A DNA stretch of 38,283 bases from Schlesneria paludicola DSM 18645 (GCA_945869955.1 CAMBQP010000030.1:1-38283), one strand, 5' to 3'; positions 8,715-17,993 are shown, counted from the stretch's first letter. Made by a program: numbers and translations. Notes: generated by a model from the letters alone, not told the origin.

Positions 8715-9212
8715 TCAATTCTTATAGCGGAACAAAGGCGTATCGAACTCGACCGCGTCACCGCTTTTCACCAGGATTGCCGTGATCGTACCACTGACTC
8801 CCGCTTGAATTTGATTGAAGACTTTCATTTGTTCAATCGTGCAAACGATTGTTTCTGGCGTAACCACTGATCCAACGGAAACAAACGGAGGATCGTTTGG
8901 TGCGGGGGTCGCGTAAAATGTGCCGATTGTTGGACTCTTGATTGTCAGTCCCCCAGGCTGGGGGTCAGCAGCGGGAGCCGCAGCAGCGGGTAATGTGGCG
9001 GCAGCGGGAGCCTGCACCGGAGCGGGTGCAAAATACGTGGGCTGCTGAGGAACTGCCTGGAGCACCTCTTTCGCACCGCGTCGCAGTCGCCATTGTTCGT
9101 CGCCGCGTCGCAAATGGACTTCGCTTAATCCGTGTTTTTCCATCATCTCGATCAGCTGTTGCAATTTATCGAGATCAAATGGAGCATCACCAGTGGATGG
9201 TGCTTCGGCCAT
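8715..9212 (-). CDS. accB: Biotin carboxyl carrier protein of acetyl-CoA carboxylase
   Basis: AccB carries biotin between the carboxylase and the carboxyltransferase. The start at 9212 has AAGGA a few bases upstream and gives 165 aa. A frame start at 9290 would run into the preceding gene. An N-terminal helix region (1-50) is followed by an Ala/Pro-rich swinging linker (about 52-87) and a C-terminal biotinyl domain (about 90-165). The biotin site reads EQMKV, with K130 as the expected biotinylated lysine. E. coli has EAMKM, so the residue two before Lys-Met is Gln here, a tolerated variant. It sits between the M24 peptidase gene and accC, an arrangement seen in many bacteria. Confidence 0.95.
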   Translation of the reverse strand: MAEAPSTGDAPFDLDKLQQLIEMMEKHGLSEVHLRRGDEQWRLRRGAKEVLQAVPQQPTYFAPAPVQAPAAATLPAAAAPAADPQPGGLTIKSPTIGTFYATPAPNDPPFVSVGSVVTPETIVCTIEQMKVFNQIQAGVSGTITAILVKSGDAVEFDTPLFRYKN

Positions 9213-9273
9213 ACGTTTCCTTTTCGTTGGGTTCGGGGGAGTCCCGTGCGTTTGTGTCGCCCGTTTCACGAGA

Positions 9274-10362
9274 TCAGGCCTCCAACTCACGCGAGACAGA
9301 GGTCAAAACCTCACAGCCGTCTCGGGTGATTAATATATCATCTTCAATTCGCACACCACCAATACCCGGAAGATAGATTCCCGGCTCAACCGTGACTACC
9401 ATGCCGGGCTTCAATTCTTCGCTGGAAATCGGACTCAGTCGTGGACCCTCGTGAATATCGAGGCCGATGCCGTGTCCTAAACCATGTCCAAAATATTTTG
9501 CGTAACCTGCTTGGTCAATCACCGTTCTTGCCACACTATCCACGCTTTGGCAACTGACTCCGGGCCGGATTGCTGCGATCGCTGCTTGCTGTGCTTTCAA
9601 CACAACTCCATATATCCGGAGGAGTTTGGGCGCGACTTTACCGGTGCCCCAAACTCTCGTCAAGTCCGAGTGATACCCCCGGGGGCTGATCGCACCCCAG
9701 TCACAGAGTGCAAACGGAGACTCCTGAAACCTTCGTAATCCCGCCCGATAATGGGGCAGGGCGGCATGGTCGCCAACGGCGATGATCGGTTCGAATGCCG
9801 CCTTCAACGCGCCGAACCTCCGCATCCCATGTTCCAGCTCGTGTGCCGCTTGTCGCTCAGTCATTTCCGGCATCAACAGCGACTTCATCAGGCGATAGCC
9901 TTTTTCTGCCTGCTGCACGGCCAGTCGCAATTCGTCAATTTCCTCGGCATCCTTGATTTGACGGAGTTCTTCAATCACGCCGGATTGAGGAATTAAGGGG
10001 ATCGGACTCAGTTTTTCCGTCAGACGATTGAAAAGTTCCACCGTCATCGATGTCGATTCAATTCCAATCCCAGCCAACGAGAATTTGGGAAGTTCCCGTC
10101 CCAAAAGCTCTGACATGTTCAGTTTTGCGTTGCGGATTTCGACCGGAATCGTCGGACATTCGGTTTGCAGCTGGGTCTCGAATCGGGTGTCGCTGAACAG
10201 TTGCAGAATTTCCGGGCCAATCAGCAGTGAGGAATCATCTCCCGTAAAGCCAGTGAGATACGTGACGTTTTTGGGGTTGGTGACAAGCAGTGCGGGGACC
10301 TGCGCTTTGCGGAGGGCCTGCAGGAGTTTTTGTCGGCGGGAAATGTGTCTGTCCGTGGACAT
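9274..10362 (-). CDS. M24-family Xaa-Pro aminopeptidase/dipeptidase
   Basis: This is a 362-residue metallopeptidase of the creatinase-like (pita-bread) fold that removes residues before proline. Residues 1-130 form the creatinase N domain (LLVTNPKNVTYLTGFTGDDS). The catalytic domain follows, with all five metal ligands in place: D221 (CDWGA), D233 (HSDLTR), H297 (GHGLGHGIG), E326 (VEPGIY) and E340 (VRIEDD). The substrate histidine is in ALPHYRAG. Its stop lies 61 bp before the accB start, and its start lies 12 bp after the MMPL gene stop, so it is surely co-transcribed with its neighbours. PepP and PepQ cannot be told apart by eye. Confidence 0.92.
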   Translation of the reverse strand: MSTDRHISRRQKLLQALRKAQVPALLVTNPKNVTYLTGFTGDDSSLLIGPEILQLFSDTRFETQLQTECPTIPVEIRNAKLNMSELLGRELPKFSLAGIGIESTSMTVELFNRLTEKLSPIPLIPQSGVIEELRQIKDAEEIDELRLAVQQAEKGYRLMKSLLMPEMTERQAAHELEHGMRRFGALKAAFEPIIAVGDHAALPHYRAGLRRFQESPFALCDWGAISPRGYHSDLTRVWGTGKVAPKLLRIYGVVLKAQQAAIAAIRPGVSCQSVDSVARTVIDQAGYAKYFGHGLGHGIGLDIHEGPRLSPISSEELKPGMVVTVEPGIYLPGIGGVRIEDDILITRDGCEVLTSVSRELEA

Positions 10363-10374
10363 TCAGGGAAACTC

Positions 10375-12819
10375 TCAAACCGGGGTGGTGGAATTGGAGG
10401 ATGGCTGGGGCTCAAGTGCAGGGCCACCGAGCCAGGTCCCCAGTTTGCCAAAGCGTCCGCTATGGAGGAGCACCAGGTAGGCCGGAACCAGTATGGGTCT
10501 GACGACAAACGTATCAAGCAGCACGCCAAAAGCGAGGGCAAAGCCGAGCTGAATCATCCCCTTCAGTGAACCTGCGCAGAGCGAGGCAAATGTCCCCGCC
10601 ATGATGATTCCACAACTGGAAATGATCCGACCCGTTTTGGAAAGTGCTTCAATCACCCCTTTGATGGGGCCATGTTTTTGCTGTTCTTCATCGATGCGGG
10701 TCATCAAGAAGATATTATAGTCTTCGCCAACAGCGATCAAAATGGTGAACAGAAACATGGGGACTTTCCAGTCCAGTCCGGCGAAATGCGGGTCCGTTAA
10801 CCAGAAAAACGAATAGGTGGCACCTAAGGCGACAAGGTAGCTGAACAAGACCGTTAAGATCAGATAGGTACACAGGGCAAAGCGTCGCAAGAGAATCAAC
10901 AGAATGGCAAAGACGCCCGCGACGACCAGCAAATCAATTCGGATTTGATCCCGATCCGTCACCGCCTTGAGATCGCGAATACTCGCCGTCGACCCCGAGG
11001 TCAAAATCGAGGTACTCGCCTGAAGTTCCTGGGGGAGTAAATTTCGAATTTCCGCTTCAAGTCGCGTAAGGTGATCGATGCTATCGCGTGAAAAGGGATC
11101 CAGTTCGGCAGTCATTTCCAGCCGCGTCACGTGATTCGCCAGCTCGTTTTCCGCGACATAATATTGCAGCGATTTCTGGATCGCGACACGACGTTTTGCC
11201 CCGGCGGGAAGTTCCAGCAGTTTTTCCTCACCCCCCAAGGGGCGAGCCACACTGCGAATGTCAGCCAGTTGAAGCGTTTTTTTCTGTTGAAACAGGTTAT
11301 CGGTTAATTGATCAAGCCAGGCGAGCCCGGTCGCTTCATCAGAAAAATCAACCTGATCATTTCGTAAGAGCACCGCGATCGAACCGGTTGCTCCCGCAGG
11401 GAAATGCTGTCGGACGGCACGAGTTCCCTGGACACTGGGGGAATTTCTGCTGAGGTCGGATAACAGGCCATAACTGAGGTGGGTGTAAAACAACACGCCG
11501 ACGAGGGCAAACGGGAGCATGAGCAGCATGCTGGTGAGCCAAATCGCCATCGGATTCTTGAGGAGGGCACGACCGACGATTTCCCACGTATTTTGCAGCC
11601 AGTGAATTTCGCTCAGCCGGGACCATAACGAGGATGTCGAGACCCACCCACCACTGACCCGCTCGGTCCTCAGTTGTGGCCAGAAGGCCCACTTGCCCGT
11701 CAATCGCAGTAGGGCGGGAGTAAAGGTTAACGAGGCAATCAGGACGATGGTCAATCCAAAGGCAATTGCGATCCCGGCGTCATGAAATTTGCCAAATTCG
11801 GCAAAGTACATCATACCGATGCCGCAAATCACGGTTCCAGCACTCGCGGCAATCGCCGCACCCACTTTGGCAACGCTGTTCGAGACCGCTTCGTCGTAGC
11901 TGACTCCGGCGTCGATTTCTTCTTTGTAACGGGCGATCAGAAACAGGCAATAATCGACTCCAGCACCATACATCAGCACTGCTACGTACGTTTCGATTCC
12001 CTGGAACAACACCACCCATTTTTGTGTGGCAAACAGAATTAACAATGACATCGACAGTTTGACCGCAATGATCACGGTGACCAAGGGAATAATCGCCAGT
12101 GCTGGCGAGCGATAAATCGCGCCGAGCAAAACCAGGACTAACAGCACCGTTAACAGTTCCGTCGATTTAGCGCTGTCGCGTGCGGCGTCAATCATATCCC
12201 GTCCGACAGTCGCCTCGCCGCTCAGGGAAATCGACAATCCCTGAGGAATGTTTTTGGAAAACTCTTCGCCCGCCAACAACTTCTCGATCTTGCCAACAGG
12301 ACCACGGTTGCGACTGTCCATGAATTCGGTCGTTAATTCGACAAGAATCAATCGTGCTTCAGCATCGCGACTTTCCAGCAGCGAGCCGGCATGCTGATCT
12401 CGAAAGGTCCGAATTCGAGAAATAATGGGCGATTCGTTTTTTTGATTCTGGGCCTCATCCTGCATGATTTTGACCAGTTGTTCACGCAGTTCAAATTGTC
12501 GCTGCGGATGATCATGCGGAACTTCGTCCTCTTCATCCGCGCTATCGTCAAGAAACTCCAGGTCGTCTTTCGTGAGTCCCCCTGGCCGACTGGCGATAAT
12601 CACGATCCGGCTCGGCGTGTAACTTTCAGGAAATGCAGTCCGAAACAAGCTTTCCGCCAAGTGACTCGAACTCTCTTTCGGCAGAAACGCAAATTCCTCC
12701 GTCTGGGCGACACGCTCCAGGCTGGGGGCAGCCAGCAGTGCGCAAGCGAGTGCCGTTAGCCATGCGATCAGCACCGCAGGCCACGCACGGACGACGAACT
12801 CGCCGAGCTTTGCAAACAT
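10375..12819 (-). CDS. RND/MMPL-family membrane transporter
   Basis: This 814-residue inner-membrane protein has the MMPL layout: one N-terminal TM helix (about 11-32), a large periplasmic loop, a TM cluster (about 215-400), another TM near 430-455, a second large loop, and a C-terminal TM cluster (about 635-790). The paired MMPL motifs are GAGVDYCLFLIARYKEE and AVGEDYNIFLMTRIDEE, each carrying the Asp-Tyr proposed for proton coupling. The first loop carries an acidic run (DDSADEEDEVPHDHP). The substrate is unknown; MMPL relatives export lipids, hopanoids or drugs. The gene heads a tight minus-strand run into the M24 peptidase, accB and accC, which hints at a lipid link. No membrane-fusion partner is nearby. 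Confidence 0.88.
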   Translation of the reverse strand: MFAKLGEFVVRAWPAVLIAWLTALACALLAAPSLERVAQTEEFAFLPKESSSHLAESLFRTAFPESYTPSRIVIIASRPGGLTKDDLEFLDDSADEEDEVPHDHPQRQFELREQLVKIMQDEAQNQKNESPIISRIRTFRDQHAGSLLESRDAEARLILVELTTEFMDSRNRGPVGKIEKLLAGEEFSKNIPQGLSISLSGEATVGRDMIDAARDSAKSTELLTVLLVLVLLGAIYRSPALAIIPLVTVIIAVKLSMSLLILFATQKWVVLFQGIETYVAVLMYGAGVDYCLFLIARYKEEIDAGVSYDEAVSNSVAKVGAAIAASAGTVICGIGMMYFAEFGKFHDAGIAIAFGLTIVLIASLTFTPALLRLTGKWAFWPQLRTERVSGGWVSTSSLWSRLSEIHWLQNTWEIVGRALLKNPMAIWLTSMLLMLPFALVGVLFYTHLSYGLLSDLSRNSPSVQGTRAVRQHFPAGATGSIAVLLRNDQVDFSDEATGLAWLDQLTDNLFQQKKTLQLADIRSVARPLGGEEKLLELPAGAKRRVAIQKSLQYYVAENELANHVTRLEMTAELDPFSRDSIDHLTRLEAEIRNLLPQELQASTSILTSGSTASIRDLKAVTDRDQIRIDLLVVAGVFAILLILLRRFALCTYLILTVLFSYLVALGATYSFFWLTDPHFAGLDWKVPMFLFTILIAVGEDYNIFLMTRIDEEQQKHGPIKGVIEALSKTGRIISSCGIIMAGTFASLCAGSLKGMIQLGFALAFGVLLDTFVVRPILVPAYLVLLHSGRFGKLGTWLGGPALEPQPSSNSTTPV

Positions 12820-13072
12820 GGTTTTACTCTCACAGCGACAATCGTGGCCGCATCACTGGCCTGTCACGGCAAAACGAAGGGAATTGACATCAATCGGAAT
12901 CTCGACCGCCTGGCATCTTCTTTCGCAGAGCGGTTTTCCAGCGGAACTCGCGGCATCACGCCCTGCTTTTCATGAGTACAAGAATCATTGGTATGCAAAA
13001 ATCGAAAATGGAACAAATCACACCCATTCTTGATGGTGCTTCACACCGATTTTTGTTGGTGTTGGAAAATGC

Positions 13073-13555
13073 TCAATGTGCGTCCTGGTGATCATCATGC
13101 CCATGCTCATCATGCCCATGACTCGCGTCGTGGTGATGATCCCCATGTCCGTGGTGTCCCTCTTCGTCATCTGGTTCCTCAGGAAAACGACAAAGAGATC
13201 CACAGGCTCCAGAGAGTTGCACCGAACCACACAATGCCATGATTGTCAGCAGCATCGTCACATAGATCGCCTTGCCGACGAAATTCGAAGGACGCAGGCC
13301 AAATAAATGGTGAACTCCCTCGGCAGGCGGAGCAATCAATCCCCAAATCAGCACCATGACGACGCCAATCAGCAGGACGCCGATGACCGCCCCCTTCGCC
13401 ATGACCGGATACAGCTTTTCCCAGTTCACCGCCAGCAGCCAGAATGCGACCCAGGCAACTAACGGGGTCCAGGGGATCAGCACTGCCAGCAAATTGATCA
13501 CCACGTCCCAGCCGGCGGCAAGGAGCGTTTGCAAACTGACGACCAATGGTTCCAT
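13073..13555 (-). CDS. Small membrane protein with a histidine-rich tail
   Basis: The protein (160 aa) has three or four predicted TM helices: LLAVLIPWTPLVAWVAFWLL, GAVIGVLLIGVVMVLIWGLI and AIYVTMLLTIMALCGSV. Residues about 115-160 form a hydrophilic tail with two Cys (GACGSLC), an acidic patch (PEEPDDEE) and then a run dominated by His, Asp and Gly. Such tails usually bind Zn, Ni or Co. I recognise no family in the membrane part. It lies between the MMPL transporter and the CNNM/CorC-type transporter, all on the minus strand, so a metal-handling role is possible but inferred only from the tail. The tail's DNA is a low-complexity CAT-rich stretch. Confidence 0.75.
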   Translation of the reverse strand: MEPLVVSLQTLLAAGWDVVINLLAVLIPWTPLVAWVAFWLLAVNWEKLYPVMAKGAVIGVLLIGVVMVLIWGLIAPPAEGVHHLFGLRPSNFVGKAIYVTMLLTIMALCGSVQLSGACGSLCRFPEEPDDEEGHHGHGDHHHDASHGHDEHGHDDHQDAH

Positions 13556-13584
13556 TCTTAAGATTCTTTCAACAGGAGGCGAAC

Positions 13585-13608
13585 GGTGAAATCGGGCGAC
13601 ATTTCACC
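13585..13608 (-). other. Small hairpin between the CorC-type and His-rich genes
   Basis: GGTGAAAT (13585-13592) pairs with ATTTCACC (13601-13608) around an 8-nt loop. It lies downstream of the CNNM/CorC-type gene and 30 bp upstream of the His-rich gene start. No T-run follows. It could attenuate transcription or stabilise mRNA; no specific role can be assigned. Confidence 0.3.
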
Positions 13609-13771
13609 AACGGTTTGGAAAAGAAATAACACAACAGGCGACATGAAACCAGTGTTCGACCGATTGTGACCGTGTTGTGGGGTGCGATGGTCACCCCGCA
13701 ACCATTTTCCGGTCGGCAGGGTCTTTGGGGATTTTCTGAATTTCCCACGGAAAGAACTGCACGAAGTCCTG

Positions 13772-15184
13772 CTAGTCGTCAGCCTTGGTTTCCGGTGCCG
13801 TTTCACTCCGGTCGCTCTGTTGATGGATCAGCAGGCGATCAATTTTCGAGTCGTCCATATCGACGATTTCCAGTCTCAAATCATTCCATCGCATCACATC
13901 CCCGATTTGCGGTGGGCGTTTCAACAGCGACAGCATCAGACCTGAAACCGTACCGACCCCTCTGGGGACGGGCTCTGTCCAGCGAGAAATATCCAGTTTC
14001 GATTCCAGTTCATGCAAGTTACAGGATCCCGCCACGGAAAGACTTCCGTTTTCGCGGCGAACGATGTTGGGGACCTGAGCTTCACCATCCTGGCGATGAC
14101 GGTGCTCATCCTGGCGATGACGAAGTTCATCATGAATATCCCCAACCAGCATTTCCAGCACGTCTTCCAGCGTCACCATCCCCTGGGTACCACCATATTC
14201 GTCGAGCACGATGGCCAGTTGCGTCTTATGTTCGCGAAACAGTTCCAGTAATCGGGTGATCGTAATCGATTTGGGAATAAACAGCGGCGGACGAATCATG
14301 CGTCTCAGTTCAATCGGTCGATTGAGATGCTGTTGCAGGAACACGTCCTTTAAGTAGATAAACCCGACGATGTGGTCGATGGTCCCCTCGTAAACCGGGA
14401 TCCGGGAAAACCCCGACATCGCCAAGGCACCGACCACTTCCGTCGCCGGAGTTTCGAGGTCTAACGCGTCAATATCGATGCGAGGTCGCAGAATTTCTGC
14501 GACCGTGCGATCCCCTAAACGCAATGCTTCCTTGGCGACCTTTTGTTCAGATTCTTCCAGCAGTCCTGCTTTGGTCCCTGCATCAATCAAATGTTGAATA
14601 TCCTCGACCGAGACGGTCGCGGTCTGGTCCGCACGCTGACCGAGAATCGTCAGTACCAAACGCGTTGTGGCCTTGAGCACCCAGATGGCGGGCTGTGAGG
14701 CACGCTGCAAAATCAGCATGGGATAAGCGACGAAGCGCGCCAGGTGCTCGGCATTCTGAAACGCAATCCGTTTTGGCACCAGTTCGCCCACGATCAATTG
14801 CAAATAGGCAACCCCACAAACAACCAAAGAAAAAGCCAGTCCCGAACTCTGTTCCGTGATCCAGGAAAAATTGAGGCTGACGAGCAGTGCTTCGAGCGGT
14901 TCCTTCAGATGAGCCCCTGCAAACGCAGAAGCGATGGTTCCCACCAGCGTGATTCCGACCTGAACGGTCGGAAGGAATCGATCCGTGTCTTTGGCCAGAC
15001 TCAGGGCCACCTTCGCAGCGGCATCGCCGTTTTCCGCCAGTTGTTCAAGCCGTCCCCGTCGTGCGGTCAGAATCGCAATCTCTGCGGCGGCAAAAAAGCC
15101 ATTTAACAGCGCCAACAAAAAGATTACGCATAACTCAAGCGGCCAACTCTGCACAATCGTCTCCGGATGAAAACAAGAACACAT
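13772..15184 (-). CDS. CNNM/CorC-HlyC family transporter (hemolysin C-like)
   Basis: A CNNM (DUF21) transmembrane domain (about residues 15-190, with NGFFAAAEIAILTARR and VGITLVGTIASAFAG) is followed by two CBS domains (TVAEILRPRIDIDALD; KTQLAIVLDEYGGTQGMVTLEDVLEMLVGDIHDE) and a CorC_HlyC C domain (GSCNLHELESKLDI). Members act in Mg2+/Co2+ export or homeostasis. I use the ATG at 15184 (470 aa) rather than the GTG at 15229. Between the CBS and CorC domains is a short 7-residue tandem repeat, HRQDEHR then HRQDGEA, encoded by a 16-bp direct repeat with 21-bp period (14086-14101 and 14107-14122). It faces the divergent exbB gene across about 230 bp. Confidence 0.9.
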   Translation of the reverse strand: MCSCFHPETIVQSWPLELCVIFLLALLNGFFAAAEIAILTARRGRLEQLAENGDAAAKVALSLAKDTDRFLPTVQVGITLVGTIASAFAGAHLKEPLEALLVSLNFSWITEQSSGLAFSLVVCGVAYLQLIVGELVPKRIAFQNAEHLARFVAYPMLILQRASQPAIWVLKATTRLVLTILGQRADQTATVSVEDIQHLIDAGTKAGLLEESEQKVAKEALRLGDRTVAEILRPRIDIDALDLETPATEVVGALAMSGFSRIPVYEGTIDHIVGFIYLKDVFLQQHLNRPIELRRMIRPPLFIPKSITITRLLELFREHKTQLAIVLDEYGGTQGMVTLEDVLEMLVGDIHDELRHRQDEHRHRQDGEAQVPNIVRRENGSLSVAGSCNLHELESKLDISRWTEPVPRGVGTVSGLMLSLLKRPPQIGDVMRWNDLRLEIVDMDDSKIDRLLIHQQSDRSETAPETKADD

Positions 15185-15417
15185 TGCATTATGGGCGAGT
15201 TTGATCAGAACAACCAGCGTATTCGCCACTGATCAACGGGAATGTGGTTCTGAGTCGACGGAGTCTCTGAGCGGACGGTGCTCTTTTTGAACCCCTCTTT
15301 CCCGATTCTCGCTTCGCCTCTAACATCTCGCGACGGGATCACCCGGCGAAACTTGACGACCGCCGTTTTGACGACCGGCGTGGGGTTTGTGGCTTTGTGT
15401 CAGGAGGCGACCGCGAG

Positions 15418-16230
15418 ATGAGAAAACCGAAGTTCGCAGCAACGCTGCTGATCTTGCTGATCACGGCAATCCCCCTTCAGGCCCAGGATGCTGGCGCGGC
15501 ACCGGTCAGGTCCGCCGCACCGACAATTGATATCCGACAGATGTTCGTCGATGGGGGGGCCATTGGATACATCATTGTCGCACTGAGCCTGGTGATGCTG
15601 GCGTTAATTTTTGAGCACATGCTCACGATTCGTCGACAAACGCTGATGCCCCAGGGGCTGGCTGACGAGATTCCGCGGCTGGTCCAGCAGGGGCAGCTGA
15701 AGCTGGCAGAAGAACGTTGTATCGCCAGTTCGAGTTTTCTCGGCTATCTGCTTGCTGCGGGGATCAAAGAGCTGGAACTTGGCTATGCTGCAGTCGAAAA
15801 AGCCATGGAAGACGCTGCCGCACAGCAGGCCGCACGCCTGATGCGCAAAATCGAATATCTCTCGATGATCAGTACGATCGCCCCGATGCTGGGACTGATG
15901 GGGACGGTCTGGGGAATGATTCTGGCGTTCATGGAGTTCGAGCGGAAAGCCAATCCTCAGGTGAGCGAACTGGCTCCAGGGATCTATAAGGCACTGGTGA
16001 CCACCTTGTTCGGACTGATTGTTGCCATTCCGGCGATCGCTGCGTTTGGTTTTTTCCGTAACCGGATTGACGAACTGGTCGCTCAGACGGCACTCACTGC
16101 GGAACAGGTCTTTGCGGATTTCAAGCGGTCGATGTCTCTGAAACGACGTGATGAGCGTCGCCAGGCGCAGACTGCTGAAGCTGGGATTCCTCCCGTCGCC
16201 CCCGTCGTCCGGCGGGAGATACGTGGATGA
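15418..16230 (+). CDS. exbB: ExbB/TolQ/MotA-family proton channel protein
   Basis: This is the proton-channel subunit that, with ExbD, energises outer-membrane processes using the proton motive force. The ATG at 15418 (270 aa) has CAGGAGG at 15401-15407. A cleavable signal peptide (ATLLILLITAIPLQAQ) precedes the first TM helix (IGYIIVALSLVMLALIFEHM). The family core is APMLGLMGTVWGMILAF and ALVTTLFGLIVAIPAIAAFGFF (TM2 and TM3), with the conserved ISTIAPMLGLMGTV loop. The presence of a signal peptide is common in planctomycete homologues. It overlaps exbD by ATGA, showing translational coupling. TonB itself is not nearby. Confidence 0.92.
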   Translation: MRKPKFAATLLILLITAIPLQAQDAGAAPVRSAAPTIDIRQMFVDGGAIGYIIVALSLVMLALIFEHMLTIRRQTLMPQGLADEIPRLVQQGQLKLAEERCIASSSFLGYLLAAGIKELELGYAAVEKAMEDAAAQQAARLMRKIEYLSMISTIAPMLGLMGTVWGMILAFMEFERKANPQVSELAPGIYKALVTTLFGLIVAIPAIAAFGFFRNRIDELVAQTALTAEQVFADFKRSMSLKRRDERRQAQTAEAGIPPVAPVVRREIRG

Positions 16231-16643
16231 AAATCCCGACTCGAAGTCAGGATCGCGGATTTGCCTTTAATATCACGCCACTGATCGACGTGGTGTTTCT
16301 CCTGATTATCTTTTTCCTGGTTGCCAGTCATTTTATTCGTAACGAAAATCTCGAGCAGATCGACCTCCCTTTCGCTTCACAAGGAAAAGATGACGAGGAT
16401 TCTCCCCGTCGGTTGGTGATCACGGTCATGCCCGGGGGCGACTTGATGTCAGGAATGACCATCACAACGGCGACGGATTTCGAGCAACAATTGCTGCGTC
16501 TGATCGATCAACATGGTGCCGCTGCGACGGAACTGCGGATTCGGGCGGATCGGAGTGTCAGCTACTCGAAGGTTGAGCCCCTATTGCTGACCGCAGCGCG
16601 CCACGGCGTGACACGGGTTCGCTTTTCTGTGCTCAAACCCTGA
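16227..16643 (+). CDS. exbD: ExbD/TolR-family biopolymer transport protein
   Basis: A single N-terminal TM helix (about 18-36) carries the family signature NITPLIDVVFLLIIFFLV, with D21 as the protonatable Asp. The periplasmic part (about 40-138) has the usual ExbD beta-alpha fold, ending VTRVRFSVLKP. Length (138 aa) is typical. The ATG lies inside the exbB stop region (ATGA, 4-bp overlap), so the two are made as a stoichiometric pair. The PQQ-propeller gene follows after 135 bp on the same strand and may or may not be co-transcribed. Confidence 0.95.
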   Translation: MKIPTRSQDRGFAFNITPLIDVVFLLIIFFLVASHFIRNENLEQIDLPFASQGKDDEDSPRRLVITVMPGGDLMSGMTITTATDFEQQLLRLIDQHGAAATELRIRADRSVSYSKVEPLLLTAARHGVTRVRFSVLKP

Positions 16644-16778
16644 GGGGATGGCAGGGTAGGATTGAGTTCCACGGGGATTGCTGCCAACATATTCGTAGAG
16701 TTCACCTCGCCACTGTTTTGAGAGCCCGGTTTCGCAGGCCGGGTGTGGTCGCAATCTGATTCCAGGGGGAAACCGTTC

Positions 16779-17993
16779 ATGCGAAAATTGTTTGTTATCG
16801 GTCTTTGTCTGGGCTGGATTTGTTGTGCACAGGGGGGAGACTGGCGGCAGTTTCGCGGCAGCGAATCGAATGGACTGGGCGATGATATTCTGCCTCCGAC
16901 ACAATGGTCCACCACGGAAAATCTCGGCTGGAAGATCGCTCTTCCCGGTCGGGGGCTCTCGTCGCCGATTGTGGTTCAGGATCGCGTGTTTGTCAGTTGT
17001 TCCAGCGGGTTTCGACAGGACCGACTGCATGTCCTCTGTTTTGCCGTCAAAGATGGGGCCAAGCTTTGGGAACGGCAGTTCTCGGCGACAGGTCGAACAT
17101 CGCACTACCCCAAGTCGTCCGTGGCTGCCTCAACGCCAGCCAGTGATGGTCAACGAATCTTCGCCCTGTTTTCCAGTAATGACGTGGTCTGTCTGGATCT
17201 CGATGGCAACCTGCAGTGGTTCCGTGGTTTGACGTATGATCACCCGAATGCCTCGAATAGTCTGGGAATGGCCTCGTCCCCGATTGTGGTGGGGACGACC
17301 CTGATCGCACAAGTCGAAAATGACAGTGAATCATTGGCCACGGGGATTGACGTGGCGACCGGGGTCTCGCGCTGGACGTCGGCTCGACCCAAGAAAGCCA
17401 ACTGGACCTCGGCCACGATCTGGCCCAAGCGTTTTGGCGGAACCGAAGATCTGGCGCTGCTGCAGTCGTCCGAAGGGATCGCTGCGATCAGGCCATTGAC
17501 GGGAGATGTGGTCTGGAAGTACACCGACGGAGCCTCGACGATTCCCTCTTCCGTTGTTTCAGATGGAATTCTTTACGCCGTCTCCAACGGAATCACGGCA
17601 CTGAAGCCGCCAACGGATAGTGCCAGTCTCGAACAAATCTGGCGTGGTGGAAAGCTCGGTCCAGGAACGGGAAGTCCGCTGGTATACCAAGGCCGGCTCT
17701 ATTCGATCAACAACGCCGGGGTCTTGTTGTCTGCTGATTTGAAGACGGGCGAGATCAAATGGCAGCTGCGAGTCGCGGGGCCGTTCAGTGGTTCGCCCGT
17801 GGCAGCAGGTGGCCACTTGTTTGTCTTCAATGAAAAAGGGGAAGGCCATTGCGTCAAGCTGGGGGATGAGGCGGGTGAGCTGGTGTCGACGGGAAATCTG
17901 GCTGACGAAGTCTTTATGTGTACTCCTGCGATTTCGAATGGGGCGATTTACGTCCGAAGCGATCAACACCTCTGGAAAATATCTGCCCCGTAA
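16779..17993 (+). CDS. Secreted PQQ-like beta-propeller protein
   Basis: The protein (404 aa from the ATG at 16779, with AGGGGGA 8 bases upstream) begins with a signal peptide (KLFVIGLCLGWICCAQGG). The mature part opens with DWRQFRGSESNGLG, the hallmark of planctomycete PQQ-propeller proteins related to BamB. Repeated blades follow, for example SSPIVVQDRVFVSC, LDLDGNLQWFRG, ALKPPTDSASLEQIWRGG and SPVAAGGHLFVFNEKGEG. These propellers usually act as binding scaffolds, and whether any bind PQQ is unknown. It is periplasmic or in the outer compartment. No dehydrogenase active-site motif is visible. Confidence 0.88.
   Translation: MRKLFVIGLCLGWICCAQGGDWRQFRGSESNGLGDDILPPTQWSTTENLGWKIALPGRGLSSPIVVQDRVFVSCSSGFRQDRLHVLCFAVKDGAKLWERQFSATGRTSHYPKSSVAASTPASDGQRIFALFSSNDVVCLDLDGNLQWFRGLTYDHPNASNSLGMASSPIVVGTTLIAQVENDSESLATGIDVATGVSRWTSARPKKANWTSATIWPKRFGGTEDLALLQSSEGIAAIRPLTGDVVWKYTDGASTIPSSVVSDGILYAVSNGITALKPPTDSASLEQIWRGGKLGPGTGSPLVYQGRLYSINNAGVLLSADLKTGEIKWQLRVAGPFSGSPVAAGGHLFVFNEKGEGHCVKLGDEAGELVSTGNLADEVFMCTPAISNGAIYVRSDQHLWKISAP

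Noticed and set aside
8942-9376. Long plus-strand frames opposite accB, accC and proS (for example 8942-9376, 7905-8609, 29063-30079)
   Set aside because: Shadows of well-supported genes on the other strand.
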